Shown: positions 16,913-25,603, counted from the first letter of the stretch. The stretch is 64,000 bases of DNA from Novosphingobium guangzhouense (GCF_002896965.1 NZ_LYMM01000002.1:248001-312000); one strand, 5' to 3'. Translations and numbers: made by a program. The notes: generated by a model from the letters alone, not told the origin.

Positions 16913-18439
16913 CTAGCTGAGATATCGCGGTTCCTCGACTGGCCAAGCCGATTCGCCCACTTTCGGATTTCTAAAGCGTCCGACAGCCTCAATTAAATCA
17001 TGGTATCGAGTCATGTCGTTCAGAGGTGGTTTTTCATTATCCCAATCTATAGCGGTAGATGCTGCTATAATTCCGACAGATGCATTGTTTTCACTGTATG
17101 ATTTATAGAATTCGCTCTTAGATATCTTCGACGAGTAAATAAAATCTTCAGCCAATCTATGTATAGAAATATCTTCAGTTTGTATCTTTCCGTTGTTGTT
17201 TATGCGGTTGCGATATCCGATCGTGTGATCGGTTGGGCGGTCAGGAATTTCGCCAGCCGGCTTACCCTTCATATGACCAATCGCAAGAGGGACTAATAAA
17301 GCGCCATGCAGTTGTTTGCCCTCGGACAGGGATACTGACGTTTGAAGAATGTCAATTAACTGAAAGCTGTCTCGAGCAGTGAGCTGATAGATCTGCATAT
17401 ACCAAGAAATAATTTCGGCTAGATCCTTCGCTTGCAGATGAGATTTAAAGTTCATAATTTGTGGAAACGCTATCTGTGCTGAGCCGATCCCGGCTTGCAA
17501 ACACTGCTGTCTTACCAGTTTGTCAAATTCAGGCTTGGCTAGTTTATACTGCCGATCGATAAATCGTTTCAGATAAGAAATTCCATCGAATTTGGACCCG
17601 TATGCCCCTGCAACAGAATGAGACAGTTGTTGTGTATTTATACCTAAAATAAAAACTATTCCGCTAACGTCGAAAAGGTGCTTAATTTCCTCAAGTAATT
17701 TTACTGCATAAGTTGGGCGACAGCGGTCGAGTTCGTCTATTATGATTATAATTGGCGGGTGTGATGTTGTGTGCTCCAATGCGTCAATAAGGCCGGAAAG
17801 ACTGTCTTTCATAGACTGGATCGCTGCTCGCCCGGCTTCAAACTCATCAATTCGAGTTTGCATGAGGTCGTTAGCTCCGACGCTGGTGATTCCATTCGCG
17901 GTGTCATCGACCAGTCCTTGGCCTACGTCCGCCATTCCATCTTCGATTACTTCCTTAACCGCGAGGTCTGTCGATGCGAGCACACTATCTATTCCATCGA
18001 CGGCTCCACCGGTGATCACCAAACCCAGCCCGCGTCGAAGCAGGCCGATTCCTGCAATCTTTGCCACCTGACCAGATTTGCGCAGAAATGTTGCCATTTT
18101 CCCTTGGATCAGTGGCTCGGTCATGAATGGCTTGAGGGCTGTATTTAAAGTGGCCGCCAAGGCGGTGAGCGGTTGGTCGGCCAGATCATCTGCCCAAGCA
18201 TCAACGAACGCCACCGGGTGATTTTGGCTCATGTGATCAGCGAAGCGGCGTAAGAAGAAGCTTTTTCCCTCGCCGTACCCTGCATCGACGGCAATCGTAA
18301 AGGCGCGCTTGTCTTCCCGTGAGGAAGGGCGCTCGGAAACGCTTTCGATATACGCTTGCAGAAGCAAAGCTTCTTCTCGGCGGCTGAACAGATCGCCCTT
18401 CCAAACGTCGTCATCTTCCAACACGGTGTTCTGTTCCAT
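16913..18439 (-). CDS. KAP-family P-loop NTPase
   Basis: 508 residues from ATG 18439 (GAGGAA 6 bases upstream; a longer frame to 18649 was rejected). Walker A is DAGYGEGKS (52-60) and Walker B IIIIDELDRCRP (231-242), the DELDRC form being typical of KAP NTPases (Pfam PF07693). A Gly-rich hydrophobic region at about 127-150 may be the membrane segment often inserted between Walker A and B in this family. Known KAP members include PifA-like phage exclusion proteins. The gene is clearly richer in A and T than its neighbours and faces the phage structural genes, suggesting separate acquisition. A defence or exclusion role is inference. Confidence 0.8.
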   Translation of the reverse strand: MEQNTVLEDDDVWKGDLFSRREEALLLQAYIESVSERPSSREDKRAFTIAVDAGYGEGKSFFLRRFADHMSQNHPVAFVDAWADDLADQPLTALAATLNTALKPFMTEPLIQGKMATFLRKSGQVAKIAGIGLLRRGLGLVITGGAVDGIDSVLASTDLAVKEVIEDGMADVGQGLVDDTANGITSVGANDLMQTRIDEFEAGRAAIQSMKDSLSGLIDALEHTTSHPPIIIIIDELDRCRPTYAVKLLEEIKHLFDVSGIVFILGINTQQLSHSVAGAYGSKFDGISYLKRFIDRQYKLAKPEFDKLVRQQCLQAGIGSAQIAFPQIMNFKSHLQAKDLAEIISWYMQIYQLTARDSFQLIDILQTSVSLSEGKQLHGALLVPLAIGHMKGKPAGEIPDRPTDHTIGYRNRINNNGKIQTEDISIHRLAEDFIYSSKISKSEFYKSYSENNASVGIIAASTAIDWDNEKPPLNDMTRYHDLIEAVGRFRNPKVGESAWPVEEPRYLS

Positions 18440-18628
18440 CGGTTCCTCGGCTTCTGTATCGCCGCATGCGGCAAACGGATTCGCCACCGATCGTAGCGAA
18501 ACGACGTAATTAAACCACCTGCGCCCGCGCTCGCCCCCACGCCTCGCTTCCCCCTTCTTCGTTGAAAATTGTGCATTTGGGCCAGGGCTCCGCGCGGCCA
18601 GCAGAGTACCCCAGACCTTGCAAAGGCC

Positions 18629-18866
18629 TAATATTCCTAACCTGCCCAAAAAATGGCCCGAAAAGCGGCGGAAATCTGCCGTTTTTGATATTAGGTCGCG
18701 GACCTAATCAGACATAATATTTTTTTGGCTCCGACCTTATATCATTGAAAACACGCGATTTCCGACACGGCTAATATTATCTCTCTTACATATAATCTCA
18801 TTATAACAATATTAGGAATATATTAGGCCGCAACCCTTTGAAAAAATGGCGATGTTAGGAATATTA
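18629..18866. repeat. AT-rich region with repeated TTAGGAATAT motifs and a palindrome
   Basis: This lies in the 568-base gene-free gap 18440-19007. TTAGGAATAT occurs at 18812-18821 and 18855-18864 on the + strand and inverted at 18631-18640; the outer two copies form an exact 13-bp inverted repeat (18629-18641 with 18854-18866). Near the centre ATTAGGTC and its complement flank GCG (18690-18708). Between them are runs of TAATAT-type sequence, far more AT-rich than the surroundings. It may be an operator array, an origin-like element or an attachment region; the sequence alone does not decide. Confidence 0.6.
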
Positions 18867-18922
18867 TGTGGTTGCGACGCATACCCCCCACTGTCAGGTG
18901 AGTGACGGTAGACTGCGGGTTT

Positions 18923-18998
18923 CAGTGCGTCGACGCTTTGAGCGTAACGAAGGCCGACAGTGCGACTGAGGTTGTGCGGATTTGTGCGCTACAGTGCG
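18923..18998. repeat. Three CAGTGCG repeats at 34-35 base spacing
   Basis: CAGTGCG occurs at 18923-18929, 18958-18964 and 18992-18998, about three helical turns apart, with related TTGTGCG words in between. It sits downstream of the small gene at 19008 on the - strand, in otherwise non-coding DNA. Possibly a protein-binding array; may be chance. Confidence 0.3.
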
Positions 18999-19007
18999 CA
19001 GCGGCGA

Positions 19008-19259
19008 TCAGAGGTTGCGAGACCGGCGAGCTTGCTGGCGCATGACGTGGCGAGCCTGTTCCGGCGGCAACGGGGCGCTGACGCTATCCCTCAAGGCAAG
19101 GCCGCTAATCACATCATCGACATCGTGGTTCGCGCGGATACGGGCCTCGAGCGCGTGCAGCTCTGCATAGGTACGGCAGTCGGCCGCCGAGAAGATTGCC
19201 AGCGGCTCGTCCGTCTCGATGTCGACCAGATAGAAATAGGAGGAGGGTATCATCGCCAT
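19008..19259 (-). CDS. Small hypothetical protein
   Basis: 83 residues, overlapping the end of the nuclease gene by 10 bases and so probably co-translated with it. It starts MAMIPSSYFYLVDIETDEPLAI, a beta-hairpin-like segment, followed by a helical region and a basic C-terminus rich in Arg and Gln. No family recognised. The coupling suggests a partner of the nuclease, but this is only inference. Confidence 0.55.
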   Translation of the reverse strand: MAMIPSSYFYLVDIETDEPLAIFSAADCRTYAELHALEARIRANHDVDDVISGLALRDSVSAPLPPEQARHVMRQQARRSRNL

Positions 19260-19645
19260 GGTTTGGCGAGGCCGCTCGCGATCAGGTAGCTGCCCGCATC
19301 AACGCCATTGACGGATAAGGTCGCGAGGGTGCGCCCATAGCGATCGGAGCCGTTGCGCTGGATCGATGGCAGGCCGCTGGAGAGGAACGCGCGCAGTGCG
19401 TCGCGACTCGCGCTGCCGCGTTCGGTATCGCACCACGGCGGATTTTTCGAATTCGCGAGGCGCGCTCGGTTTCTTGCGGTGCATCGAGGTGAACCAGCGA
19501 CTTCTGGCGCGTCGATGTTAGCCAGGCGCACCCGCTCGCCGGAGCAAAGCCGGACGGTATCACCATCATGGACGGAAGCGATGCAGGCTGCGGCGAGAAT
19601 CAGTGACACCGCCGGCCGGTAGCAAAATGAAAACGGCCCGCGCAA
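19250..19645 (-). CDS. Staphylococcal-nuclease-like (thermonuclease) protein
   Basis: Up to 131 residues if the TTG at 19645 is used; a GTG at 19609 (giving 119 residues) is an alternative and neither has a convincing ribosome site. The SNase fold is clear: VHDGDTVRL, then GERVRLANIDAPE, and SDRYGRTLA. Residues equivalent to the staphylococcal catalytic R35, D40, E43 and R87 are present (R40, D45, E48, R105 in the longer form). The N-terminus is hydrophobic (SLILAAACIAS), consistent with export. Family role: calcium-dependent DNA/RNA hydrolysis outside the cytoplasm. It may be cargo of the prophage shoulder or host. Confidence 0.75.
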   Translation of the reverse strand: MRGPFSFCYRPAVSLILAAACIASVHDGDTVRLCSGERVRLANIDAPEVAGSPRCTARNRARLANSKNPPWCDTERGSASRDALRAFLSSGLPSIQRNGSDRYGRTLATLSVNGVDAGSYLIASGLAKPWR

Positions 19646-19966
19646 CTGAGTTGAGCGGGCTGAAATGGATTATGGTATTGGTTCGCCAACTACTTCGGGA
19701 CTCGGCAGAAATGCGTGGGTGGAAAACTGAGGGGTGACAAACCATCTATTTGAAACATAGGAAAAGTCGGACACCAGCCCTGTCCACCACCAGCTGACCC
19801 GGCGAATGAGCGCCGGCCCCCTTAAGGGTTTTCACTCTGAAAATCGATGCTGTCCCGGTGCGAGGGGGCGATAGCCGTGCAGGCATTTCGAGCCTTTCCC
19901 GTGGACAGGGAACAACCCGCGCGCGGTAGCATTGCGGTACTGACGCACACTGGCTAGACGAGAGCG
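19646..19966. other. Gene-free stretch before psd with several hairpins
   Basis: No convincing gene in 321 bases. Visible structures: a hairpin at about 19636-19661 (GCCCGC and complement with an inner CAAC/GTTG pair), an exact 10-bp inverted repeat CCCTGTCCAC at 19778-19787 with its complement at 19901-19910, and CCGGCG/CGCCGG at 19799-19816 followed by a short palindrome and TTTT, which could end a transcript. This could hold the right phage attachment site, a small RNA or the psd promoter; none can be assigned. Confidence 0.4.
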
Positions 19967-20716
19967 ATGCCCGGAAACATTCTCGATAATCAAGGTCGCG
20001 GCGAAGCGTCGTGGCAATGGCCCGCCATTCACAAGGAAGGCCGCAAGTTCGGCGCCATCGCAGGCGTTGTGGCTGCGATCGTATGGATTTTGTGGGGGCC
20101 GTGGTTCGGCTGGCCGCTGGCCTTCCTGACGGTTTGCGTGCTTGCCTTCTTCCGTGATCCGATCCGCGTCACTCCGCAGGATGAGCGAGCGATAGTCGCG
20201 CCTGCCGATGGACTGGTTACACTGATCGGCAAGGTTTCGCCCCCGCGTGAACTCACCATGGATGATGGCAGCGGCAACGCGCCGATGCCGACTGATCTGG
20301 TGACGCGCATTTCCATCTTCATGTCTGTGTTCGATGTTCACATCAATCGCTCACCGATCAGCGGCACGATCAAGCGGGTGATCTATATCCCGGGCAAGTT
20401 CGTGAACGCGGATCTCGACAAGGCGAGCGAAGAGAATGAACGTCAACACATTCTGGTGGAGCGTAACGATGGGCTGCGTATCTGTTTCACGCAGATCGCC
20501 GGCCTGGTCGCCCGCCGCATCGTGCCGTTCGTGAAGCCGGGCGACATCATCGCATCCGGGCAGCGTATCGGCCTGATTCGTTTCGGCAGCCGTGTCGACG
20601 TTTATCTTCCTGCGGGCGTCGAGCCCAAGGTTCTGATGGGTCAGAAGATCGTGGCGGGTGAAACAGTGCTGGCTGAACTCGGCAGCGCGCCGCTGATCGA
20701 GGGCATTGCCCAGTGA
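19967..20716 (+). CDS. psd: Phosphatidylserine decarboxylase
   Basis: 249 residues, the short PSD form common in alphaproteobacteria. Two hydrophobic segments near residues 28-62 anchor it to the inner membrane. The conserved VAPADG (77-82), [10 protein letters not shown] (121-130) and the self-cleavage site FGSR (206-209) are present; cleavage between G207 and S208 should generate the pyruvoyl group on the small alpha chain. It converts phosphatidylserine to phosphatidylethanolamine, directly downstream in pathway of pssA, whose start overlaps its stop by 4 bases. Confidence 0.95.
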   Translation: MPGNILDNQGRGEASWQWPAIHKEGRKFGAIAGVVAAIVWILWGPWFGWPLAFLTVCVLAFFRDPIRVTPQDERAIVAPADGLVTLIGKVSPPRELTMDDGSGNAPMPTDLVTRISIFMSVFDVHINRSPISGTIKRVIYIPGKFVNADLDKASEENERQHILVERNDGLRICFTQIAGLVARRIVPFVKPGDIIASGQRIGLIRFGSRVDVYLPAGVEPKVLMGQKIVAGETVLAELGSAPLIEGIAQ

Positions 20717-21570
20717 CCGACGAGCAACCGGGAATGGATCTCGATGAAGTTCCCGGTAATGCGCCGCGTCGGCGGCTCGCTCCCGGCCTTTCAGTCCGTG
20801 CCGTGGTTCCCAATGCGATCACCGCAGCGGCGCTCTGCTCCGGCCTGACGGGGATTCGCTTCGCGATCGCAGGGGATTTCGAGAAGTCCGTGCAGGCAGT
20901 GATCCTTGCCGGACTGCTCGACGGTATCGACGGCCGGGCCGCAAGACTTCTCAAGGCGCAGACGCGTTTCGGGGCCGAACTCGATAGTCTGGCCGACTCG
21001 ATTTCCTTTGGCGTGGCTCCTGCGCTGATCGTCTACTTATGGACGCTCCATCAGCTCCCCAGCATGGGGTGGATCGCAGCGCTGGCTTTCGCGATCTGCT
21101 GTGTGCTTCGGCTTGCGCGGTTCAATGCGCGGCTCGACATGCTGGATCAGCCCCACAAGTCGGCGGGCTTCCTGACCGGGGTTCCGGCGCCGCTAGGCGC
21201 GGGTCTTACGTTCCTGCCGCTCTACCTGTGGGTGGCGAGCGGCCAAATGCCCGAATTCGCGAATCCGATCCTGGTGAGTGGATGGATGGTCCTTGTGGCT
21301 TTCCTGATGATTTCAAGCATTCCAACGCTGGCCTGGTCGCGCATGCGCCCTCCGCCGCATCTGCGGCTTGGTGTGCTTGCGCTGGTTGGCTTGACGATGG
21401 CGGCGCTGCTAATCGAGCCGTGGTTTACCCTTGCGGTGGTGACTATCGTATATCTGTTGCTGATCCCGGTCGGCCTTGTCACTTACACCAGGGTTAGGCG
21501 GCAAGATCCATCGGCGCTGTACCCGGCCATTCCAGACGCGACGGAACACGGCGGGCCTGGCGCTTCCTGA
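20713..21570 (+). CDS. pssA: CDP-diacylglycerol-serine O-phosphatidyltransferase
   Basis: 285 residues with several membrane helices. The CDP-alcohol phosphotransferase motif is complete: DGRAAR at 73-78, Gly87, Asp91 and Asp95. It makes phosphatidylserine from CDP-diacylglycerol (product of cdsA, also in this window) and serine. Translationally coupled to psd. Its last 77 bases are overlapped antisense by a small membrane-protein gene on the other strand. Confidence 0.95.
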   Translation: MTDEQPGMDLDEVPGNAPRRRLAPGLSVRAVVPNAITAAALCSGLTGIRFAIAGDFEKSVQAVILAGLLDGIDGRAARLLKAQTRFGAELDSLADSISFGVAPALIVYLWTLHQLPSMGWIAALAFAICCVLRLARFNARLDMLDQPHKSAGFLTGVPAPLGAGLTFLPLYLWVASGQMPEFANPILVSGWMVLVAFLMISSIPTLAWSRMRPPPHLRLGVLALVGLTMAALLIEPWFTLAVVTIVYLLLIPVGLVTYTRVRRQDPSALYPAIPDATEHGGPGAS

Positions 21571-21757
21571 GCGATGCGAGCGTGGGCACCTGCACGCGCT
21601 CGATCACTTTCCACGTCACAACCATAGTTCCGGGGCAGGCCGCGAGTTGGGTCGGAAATGTGATGGCATGGGGGCCATAGCGGCGGATCGTCATCAGGAT
21701 CGAAAATGCCGAAGCCATCGCGGCGAGGGCAAAAAGACAGGCAGCGAATGCAGTCAT
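21494..21757 (-). CDS. Small membrane protein, antisense-overlapping pssA
   Basis: 87 residues from ATG 21757 (AAGGA 7 bases upstream). One N-terminal hydrophobic helix (about 3-25), then a polar region with TMVVTWKVIE and a basic C-terminal tail. Its 3' end overlaps the end of pssA on the opposite strand. The next - strand gene (21914-22183) has a similar size and N-terminal helix (MT, then a Leu/Ala-rich segment), so the two may be distant paralogues. No function known to me. Confidence 0.6.
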   Translation of the reverse strand: MTAFAACLFALAAMASAFSILMTIRRYGPHAITFPTQLAACPGTMVVTWKVIERVQVPTLASLRKRQARRVPSRLEWPGTAPMDLAA

Positions 21758-21913
21758 GACCGTTCCTTTATAACCTTCGCCCTTGCCTGGCCGGCGGGCT
21801 GTGGACAACTTGTGAAAATCAAAAATCTGTTCTAATAATGTTCCGATAGGGCTTAGTTCACTTTTTGTTCCAACTGAGTCAAGCGCTTTTTGAATCCTGC
21901 CCGAAATCAACCT

Positions 21914-22183
21914 TCAAGCGGCGTGTGTACGATTTGCATATCGATGCCGACGGTGCGTGACCGGCTTTGGATGGCGTTGCTTGTGCACCCGTCGGCATCG
22001 GCGTGCCTCTGCAGCATCGCGTGTTTGGAGGGTTGTTATCCGAACCGGCGGCGCAGCATCACCGGCGCAGAGCATTCGGTGCAACGATCGGAGTGTGGGC
22101 AGGGCCGTGGCGATGCTGTTCCAGATCGTGATCATGGCTGCTGCAGCAGCGAGGCCGAACAGGATCGATGTGACGATAGTCAT
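21914..22183 (-). CDS. Small membrane protein
   Basis: 89 residues, AAGAAGG about 10 bases upstream of the ATG. One N-terminal hydrophobic helix (about 4-27) followed by a soluble part that becomes strongly basic (His/Arg-rich) at the C-terminus. It is transcribed divergently from rpsB. Possibly related to the neighbouring small protein. No recognised family. Confidence 0.55.
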   Translation of the reverse strand: MTIVTSILFGLAAAAAMITIWNSIATALPTLRSLHRMLCAGDAAPPVRITTLQTRDAAEARRCRRVHKQRHPKPVTHRRHRYANRTHAA

Positions 22184-22582
22184 TTGCGAGCGACCTTCTT
22201 ATTTCGGTTTCGCGCCCACCCCGCCTTTCTTGGCGCCCCTTTCGGTCGAAACCTGAGCATTTTCTGATGTTTGGCTCGTTAACCAACTTATCACCAGCTT
22301 TGCTTCGAGAAAACCGCAAGGCGCGGTGAGTTCCGACGAAAGCCCTTGAGAAAGGCGGAAATCGGTCACTTTGACGATGAGGTGACAAGGGTTTGCGGCG
22401 AATTGGGGCTGGATTTTATGGGTCAATCCGTCTAAGGGCGCCCCGTTCGCTTGGAGATCGGCCGGATTGCCCGGTGCGACTCGGGGCGGGCAATCCACAT
22501 GGAAGGCGCAAATACCGGTGCTTTGGCGGGGTCTCCGCCGGGTTCCTGTCTTCCAGAGGTTCAACCGGAAAGGAATTCTACT
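22184..22582 (+). promoter_or_regulatory. rpsB upstream region with structured mRNA leader
   Basis: About 400 bases without a gene. Close to rpsB there is a perfect 9-bp stem (GGATTGCCC 22464-22472 with 22488-22496, 15-base loop) and a second small hairpin GGCGG/CCGCC at 22525-22539, then AAGGA just before the ATG. Two hairpins in a ribosomal-protein leader suggest autogenous control by S2, a known strategy for rpsB in other bacteria, but the structure is not one I can match to a named motif. Promoter elements could not be assigned with confidence. Confidence 0.45.
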
Positions 22583-23338
22583 ATGGCGGCACCTGTCGTC
22601 ACCATGTCGCAGCTCATTGAAGCTGGCGCCCACTTTGGCCACCAGACCCACCGCTGGAACCCGCGCATGAAGCCGTACATCTTCGGCGCGCGCAACGGGA
22701 TCCACATCATCGACCTGTCGCAAACCGTGCCGCTCTTCGCGCGCGCTCTCGAATTCGTTCAGTCGACCGTCCAGGCCGGTGGCAAGGTTCTTTTCGTCGG
22801 CACCAAGCGCCAGGCGCAGGAGCCGATCGCGCAGGCTGCTCGCGCTTGCGGCCAGCACTACGTCAACCACCGCTGGCTGGGCGGCATGCTGACCAACTGG
22901 AAGACCATCTCGGGTTCGATCAAGCGCTTCAAGGCTCTTGAAGAGCAGCTGGCTGGCGACACCGCCGGTCTGACCAAGAAGGAAGTCCTTCAGCTGACCC
23001 GTGAGCGTGACAAGCTGGAACTGTCGCTCGGTGGTATCCGCGACATGGGCGGCATCCCGGACGTGATGTTCGTGATCGACGCCAACAAGGAAGAGCTGGC
23101 CATCAAGGAAGCCAACGTACTTGGCATCCCGGTTGTCGCCGTGCTCGACACCAACGTAAACCCGCAGGGCATCGCGTTCCCGATCCCCGGCAACGACGAC
23201 GCAAGCCGCGCCGTTCGTCTGTACTGCGAAGCGATCGCTCAGGCCGCGACCAAGGGTGGTCGTGCCGCCGTGGTCGACAGCGGTGCTGATATCGGTTCGT
23301 TCGACGAGCCGGTCGCCGAAGAGGCAGTCGAGGCTTAA
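22583..23338 (+). CDS. rpsB: 30S ribosomal protein S2
   Basis: 251 residues from the ATG after AAGGA; upstream in-frame starts belong to the leader. The sequence [20 protein letters not shown], the central [24 protein letters not shown] and the PDVMFVID segment are diagnostic of S2. The C-terminal tail is acidic. It is placed before tsf as in most bacteria. Confidence 0.98.
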   Translation: MAAPVVTMSQLIEAGAHFGHQTHRWNPRMKPYIFGARNGIHIIDLSQTVPLFARALEFVQSTVQAGGKVLFVGTKRQAQEPIAQAARACGQHYVNHRWLGGMLTNWKTISGSIKRFKALEEQLAGDTAGLTKKEVLQLTRERDKLELSLGGIRDMGGIPDVMFVIDANKEELAIKEANVLGIPVVAVLDTNVNPQGIAFPIPGNDDASRAVRLYCEAIAQAATKGGRAAVVDSGADIGSFDEPVAEEAVEA

Positions 23339-23374
23339 TAGCCCGGCCGACGACACTTTCGTCACGGAATTGTC

Positions 23375-23403
23375 GCGCGCCGGGTCCATGTGGCCCGGCG
23401 CGC
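23375..23403 (+). promoter_or_regulatory. Hairpin in the rpsB-tsf gap
   Basis: Perfect 10-bp GC stem (GCGCGCCGGG with complement 23394-23403) and a 9-base loop, 36 bases after rpsB and 54 before tsf. No U-run follows, so partial attenuation or RNA processing between S2 and EF-Ts is more likely than full termination. Confidence 0.55.
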
Positions 23404-23457
23404 ACCTGTTTCAAGGAGCCCGAACAAGGCTCCCCACTCAACAAGAGGATTTGAGCG

Positions 23458-24381
23458 ATGGCTTACACCGCCGCTGACGTGAAGAACCTGCGCGAGCGCT
23501 CGGGCGCCGGCATGATGGACTGCAAGAAGGCTCTCGACGAAACCGGTGGCGACATCGAAGCTGCGATCGACGCGCTGCGCGCCAAGGGTCTGGCTGCTGC
23601 AGCCAAGAAGTCCAGCCGCACCGCCGCTGAAGGTCTGGTCGGCGTTGCCGTGACCGGCACCAAGGGCGTCGCGGTCGAAGTCAATTCGGAAACGGACTTC
23701 GTCGCCAAGAACGATCAGTTCCAGGACTTCGTCCGCAAGACCACCGAAGCTGCCCTCGGCGTTGCAGGTGACGACGTTGAAGCGCTCAAGGCCGCTGCCT
23801 ACCCGGGCGGCACCACTGTTGCTGACGCGCTGACCAACAATGTCGCGACCATCGGTGAGAACCAGCAGGTTCGCCGCATGAAGACTGTCGAAGTCGCCCA
23901 GGGCGTCGTCGTTCCCTACATGCACAATGCGGCTGCTCCGAACCTCGGCAAGATCGGCGTGCTCGTCGCTCTCGAATCGGAAGCTTCGGCCGACGTTCTC
24001 GAAGCACTTGGCAAGCAGATCGCGATGCACATCGCTGCTGCCTTCCCGCTGGCCCTCAACGCGGACGACCTCGACGCCGATCTGATTGAGCGTGAGCGCA
24101 AGATCGCGCAGGAAAAGGCAGCCGAGTCGGGCAAGCCCGAAGCCGTGCAGGCCAAGATGGTCGAAGGTGCAGTCGCCAAGTACGCCAAGGAAAACGCGCT
24201 GCTGTCGCAGATCTTCGTCATGGACAATAAGACCCCGATCCAGCAGGTCGTCGACCAGGCAGGCAAGGAAGCCGGCGCGAAGATCGTCCTCAAGGACTAC
24301 GTCCGCTTCCAGCTGGGCGAAGGCATCGAGAAGGAAGTCACCGACTTTGCAGCCGAAGTGGCTGCTGCGGTGGCTGGCTGA
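23458..24381 (+). CDS. tsf: Elongation factor Ts
   Basis: 307 residues. Starts with the UBA-like [21 protein letters not shown], the EF-Tu binding signature, followed by the [13 protein letters not shown] core. Length is normal for alphaproteobacteria. Role: nucleotide exchange on EF-Tu. A strong terminator follows; unlike in E. coli, pyrH and frr are separated from it by an accessory block of about 1.7 kb. Confidence 0.98.
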   Translation: MAYTAADVKNLRERSGAGMMDCKKALDETGGDIEAAIDALRAKGLAAAAKKSSRTAAEGLVGVAVTGTKGVAVEVNSETDFVAKNDQFQDFVRKTTEAALGVAGDDVEALKAAAYPGGTTVADALTNNVATIGENQQVRRMKTVEVAQGVVVPYMHNAAAPNLGKIGVLVALESEASADVLEALGKQIAMHIAAAFPLALNADDLDADLIERERKIAQEKAAESGKPEAVQAKMVEGAVAKYAKENALLSQIFVMDNKTPIQQVVDQAGKEAGAKIVLKDYVRFQLGEGIEKEVTDFAAEVAAAVAG

Positions 24382-24411
24382 TTTCAGCCCTTCCTTGCTG
24401 AAGAAACGCGT

Positions 24412-24450
24412 GGGCCGCAGAAGCATCAGCTTCTGCGGCCCGTTTCGTTT
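24412..24450 (+). terminator. Intrinsic terminator of rpsB-tsf
   Basis: Perfect 13-bp stem (GGGCCGCAGAAGC with complement 24429-24441), ATCA loop, followed by a U-rich tract (GTTTCGTTT). The strongest terminator in this part of the window. Confidence 0.85.
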
Positions 24451-24506
24451 CCGCACTATCGCCTCGTACCGGCCCGGCGAGATTCGCGCGCAACCGGAGA
24501 GGCCTT

Positions 24507-24970
24507 ATGCGTGTCGAACTCGCTCCCCAGCCGCACAATCCGATTCCAGACCTGTCGCGTGAGTATTCGCCGGAGATTGTGCAGACGGCCGGGGCTTTCA
24601 CCATGGCGCCTTACCAGTATTCCAGGCTGTCGCTGCGACTGTTCGAGGCGGTCCGCATCGCGACGGCCGTTATCAATGGCTGTACGGTATGCATGAACTG
24701 GCGTGCGCAGCGGGACTTGCGCATTTTGGGTTACGAAGGTGGCGTGATCGCACAGGCTGAATCTCCGGGCGAGGCAATGTATCAGGCCGTACTTGGCGGT
24801 GATCTGAGTGGGCTGACGGAAAAGGAGCGGCTTGCCGTCCGGTATTCGCAAAAGATGGGCACCGATCCGCGCGGGCTGCCTGAGGGTGAAACGTTCTGGG
24901 CAGAGTAGCCCACGTGCTCGGCGTCGATGGTGTGTGTTCAATCGGCGGGGCGCTGGCGGAGGCGGCCTGA
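24507..24970 (+). pseudogene. AhpD/carboxymuconolactone-decarboxylase-like gene with damaged 3' end
   Basis: The open frame 24507-24908 encodes 133 residues with the AhpD-like active-site segment INGCTVCMNWRAQRD (Cys59 and Cys62 form CxxC). It stops right after ETFWAE, well short of the usual length for this group. Reading on in another frame (from about 24899) gives GRVAHVLGVDGVC and a short Ala-rich end closing at TGA 24970, which resembles the normal C-terminus of the family. The simplest explanation is loss of an internal segment joining the two parts out of frame. Family members act in thiol-dependent peroxide defence or decarboxylation. The 133-residue product keeps CxxC and might still fold in part. 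Confidence 0.6.
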
Positions 24971-24994
24971 AGCACCGGGCCTTCCGGCCCTAGT

Positions 24995-25603
24995 TCAATA
25001 TGCTGCCGTAAACCGTGCCCGTGAATGCTTGTGGGCTTCCAGTTCATCGATCATCGCGGTTGCGTAGTCGGCGAAGCTGATTCTGCTTTCGCCGGCCTCG
25101 TCCGTAACCAGTTCATCGCCGCCTAAGCGGTAGTTTCCGATGCGTGGTCCTTCAAAGATCAGGGCAGCGGGAGAGAAGAACGTCCAGTCGACGTCGTTCA
25201 CCTGGCGCAATGCGTCGAGGAATGTGATGCCGCCCATGGCGAAGGGTTTCCATTCCTCGGGGAAGTCCGGGGTGTCAATCAGGCGTTTGTCGGGGCCGAC
25301 CCGGAGGCTGGCAGCGCCGCCGGTGACCAGCAGGCGCGCAATGCCGGCCTTGCGGATCGCGGCGAGCAGGGTTTCGGCGCTAACATCGAAATGCATGGCG
25401 CTGATGACGGCTTCGCTGCCTGCGATCAGCGGGGCGAGGGCGTCCGGGTCTGAAGCATCGCCTGCGGTGGCCGAGACGCCGAGGATGCTGGGAATCTTGG
25501 CGGGGTTGCGCGCGATCGCGACGACTTCATGGCCACGGGCGGCAGCTTCTTTGGTGATCTCCGATCCTGCCCGTCCACTGGCGCCGAGGACTGTGATCTT
25601 CAT
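24995..25603 (-). CDS. NAD(P)-binding protein, NmrA/SDR-like
   Basis: 202 residues. The N-terminal VLGASGRAGSEI is the GxxGxxG dinucleotide site of atypical SDR proteins, and Arg32 after the second strand (IARNP) favours NADP. No YxxxK catalytic pair is apparent, so it may act as a redox sensor or reductase of the azoreductase-like NAD(P)H-binding group. It is divergent from the HxlR regulator, a frequent pairing in which the regulator controls the enzyme. Substrate unknown. Confidence 0.8.
   Translation of the reverse strand: MKITVLGASGRAGSEITKEAAARGHEVVAIARNPAKIPSILGVSATAGDASDPDALAPLIAGSEAVISAMHFDVSAETLLAAIRKAGIARLLVTGGAASLRVGPDKRLIDTPDFPEEWKPFAMGGITFLDALRQVNDVDWTFFSPAALIFEGPRIGNYRLGGDELVTDEAGESRISFADYATAMIDELEAHKHSRARFTAAY

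Larger units (their letters stand above)
1..18439. mobile_element. P2-like prophage arm, left end outside window
   Basis: Gene content and order match the P2 family: portal Q and terminase P on one strand, then O, N, M, L, X, R, S, J, I, H-type fibre on the other, diverging between O and P. All head and connector genes are intact, so the virion module looks functional. Lysis genes sit at the tail-fibre end rather than between X and R as in P2 itself. V, W, sheath, tube, tape measure, integrase, repressor and replication genes are absent here and must lie to the left if present. The right boundary is uncertain: the KAP NTPase gene ending at 18439 is placed inside because it abuts phage genes and is AT-rich, but it could be host or cargo DNA. 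No direct-repeat attachment pair can be tested because the left end is missing. Confidence 0.85.

Noticed and set aside
18923..18998. CRISPR array
   Set aside because: Repeats are only 7 bases and there is no cas gene; spacing alone is not enough.
19646..19966. Two-piece tmRNA or other structured RNA
   Set aside because: A CCACCA word and hairpins are present, but I could not find a tag frame or the tRNA-like acceptor pairing.
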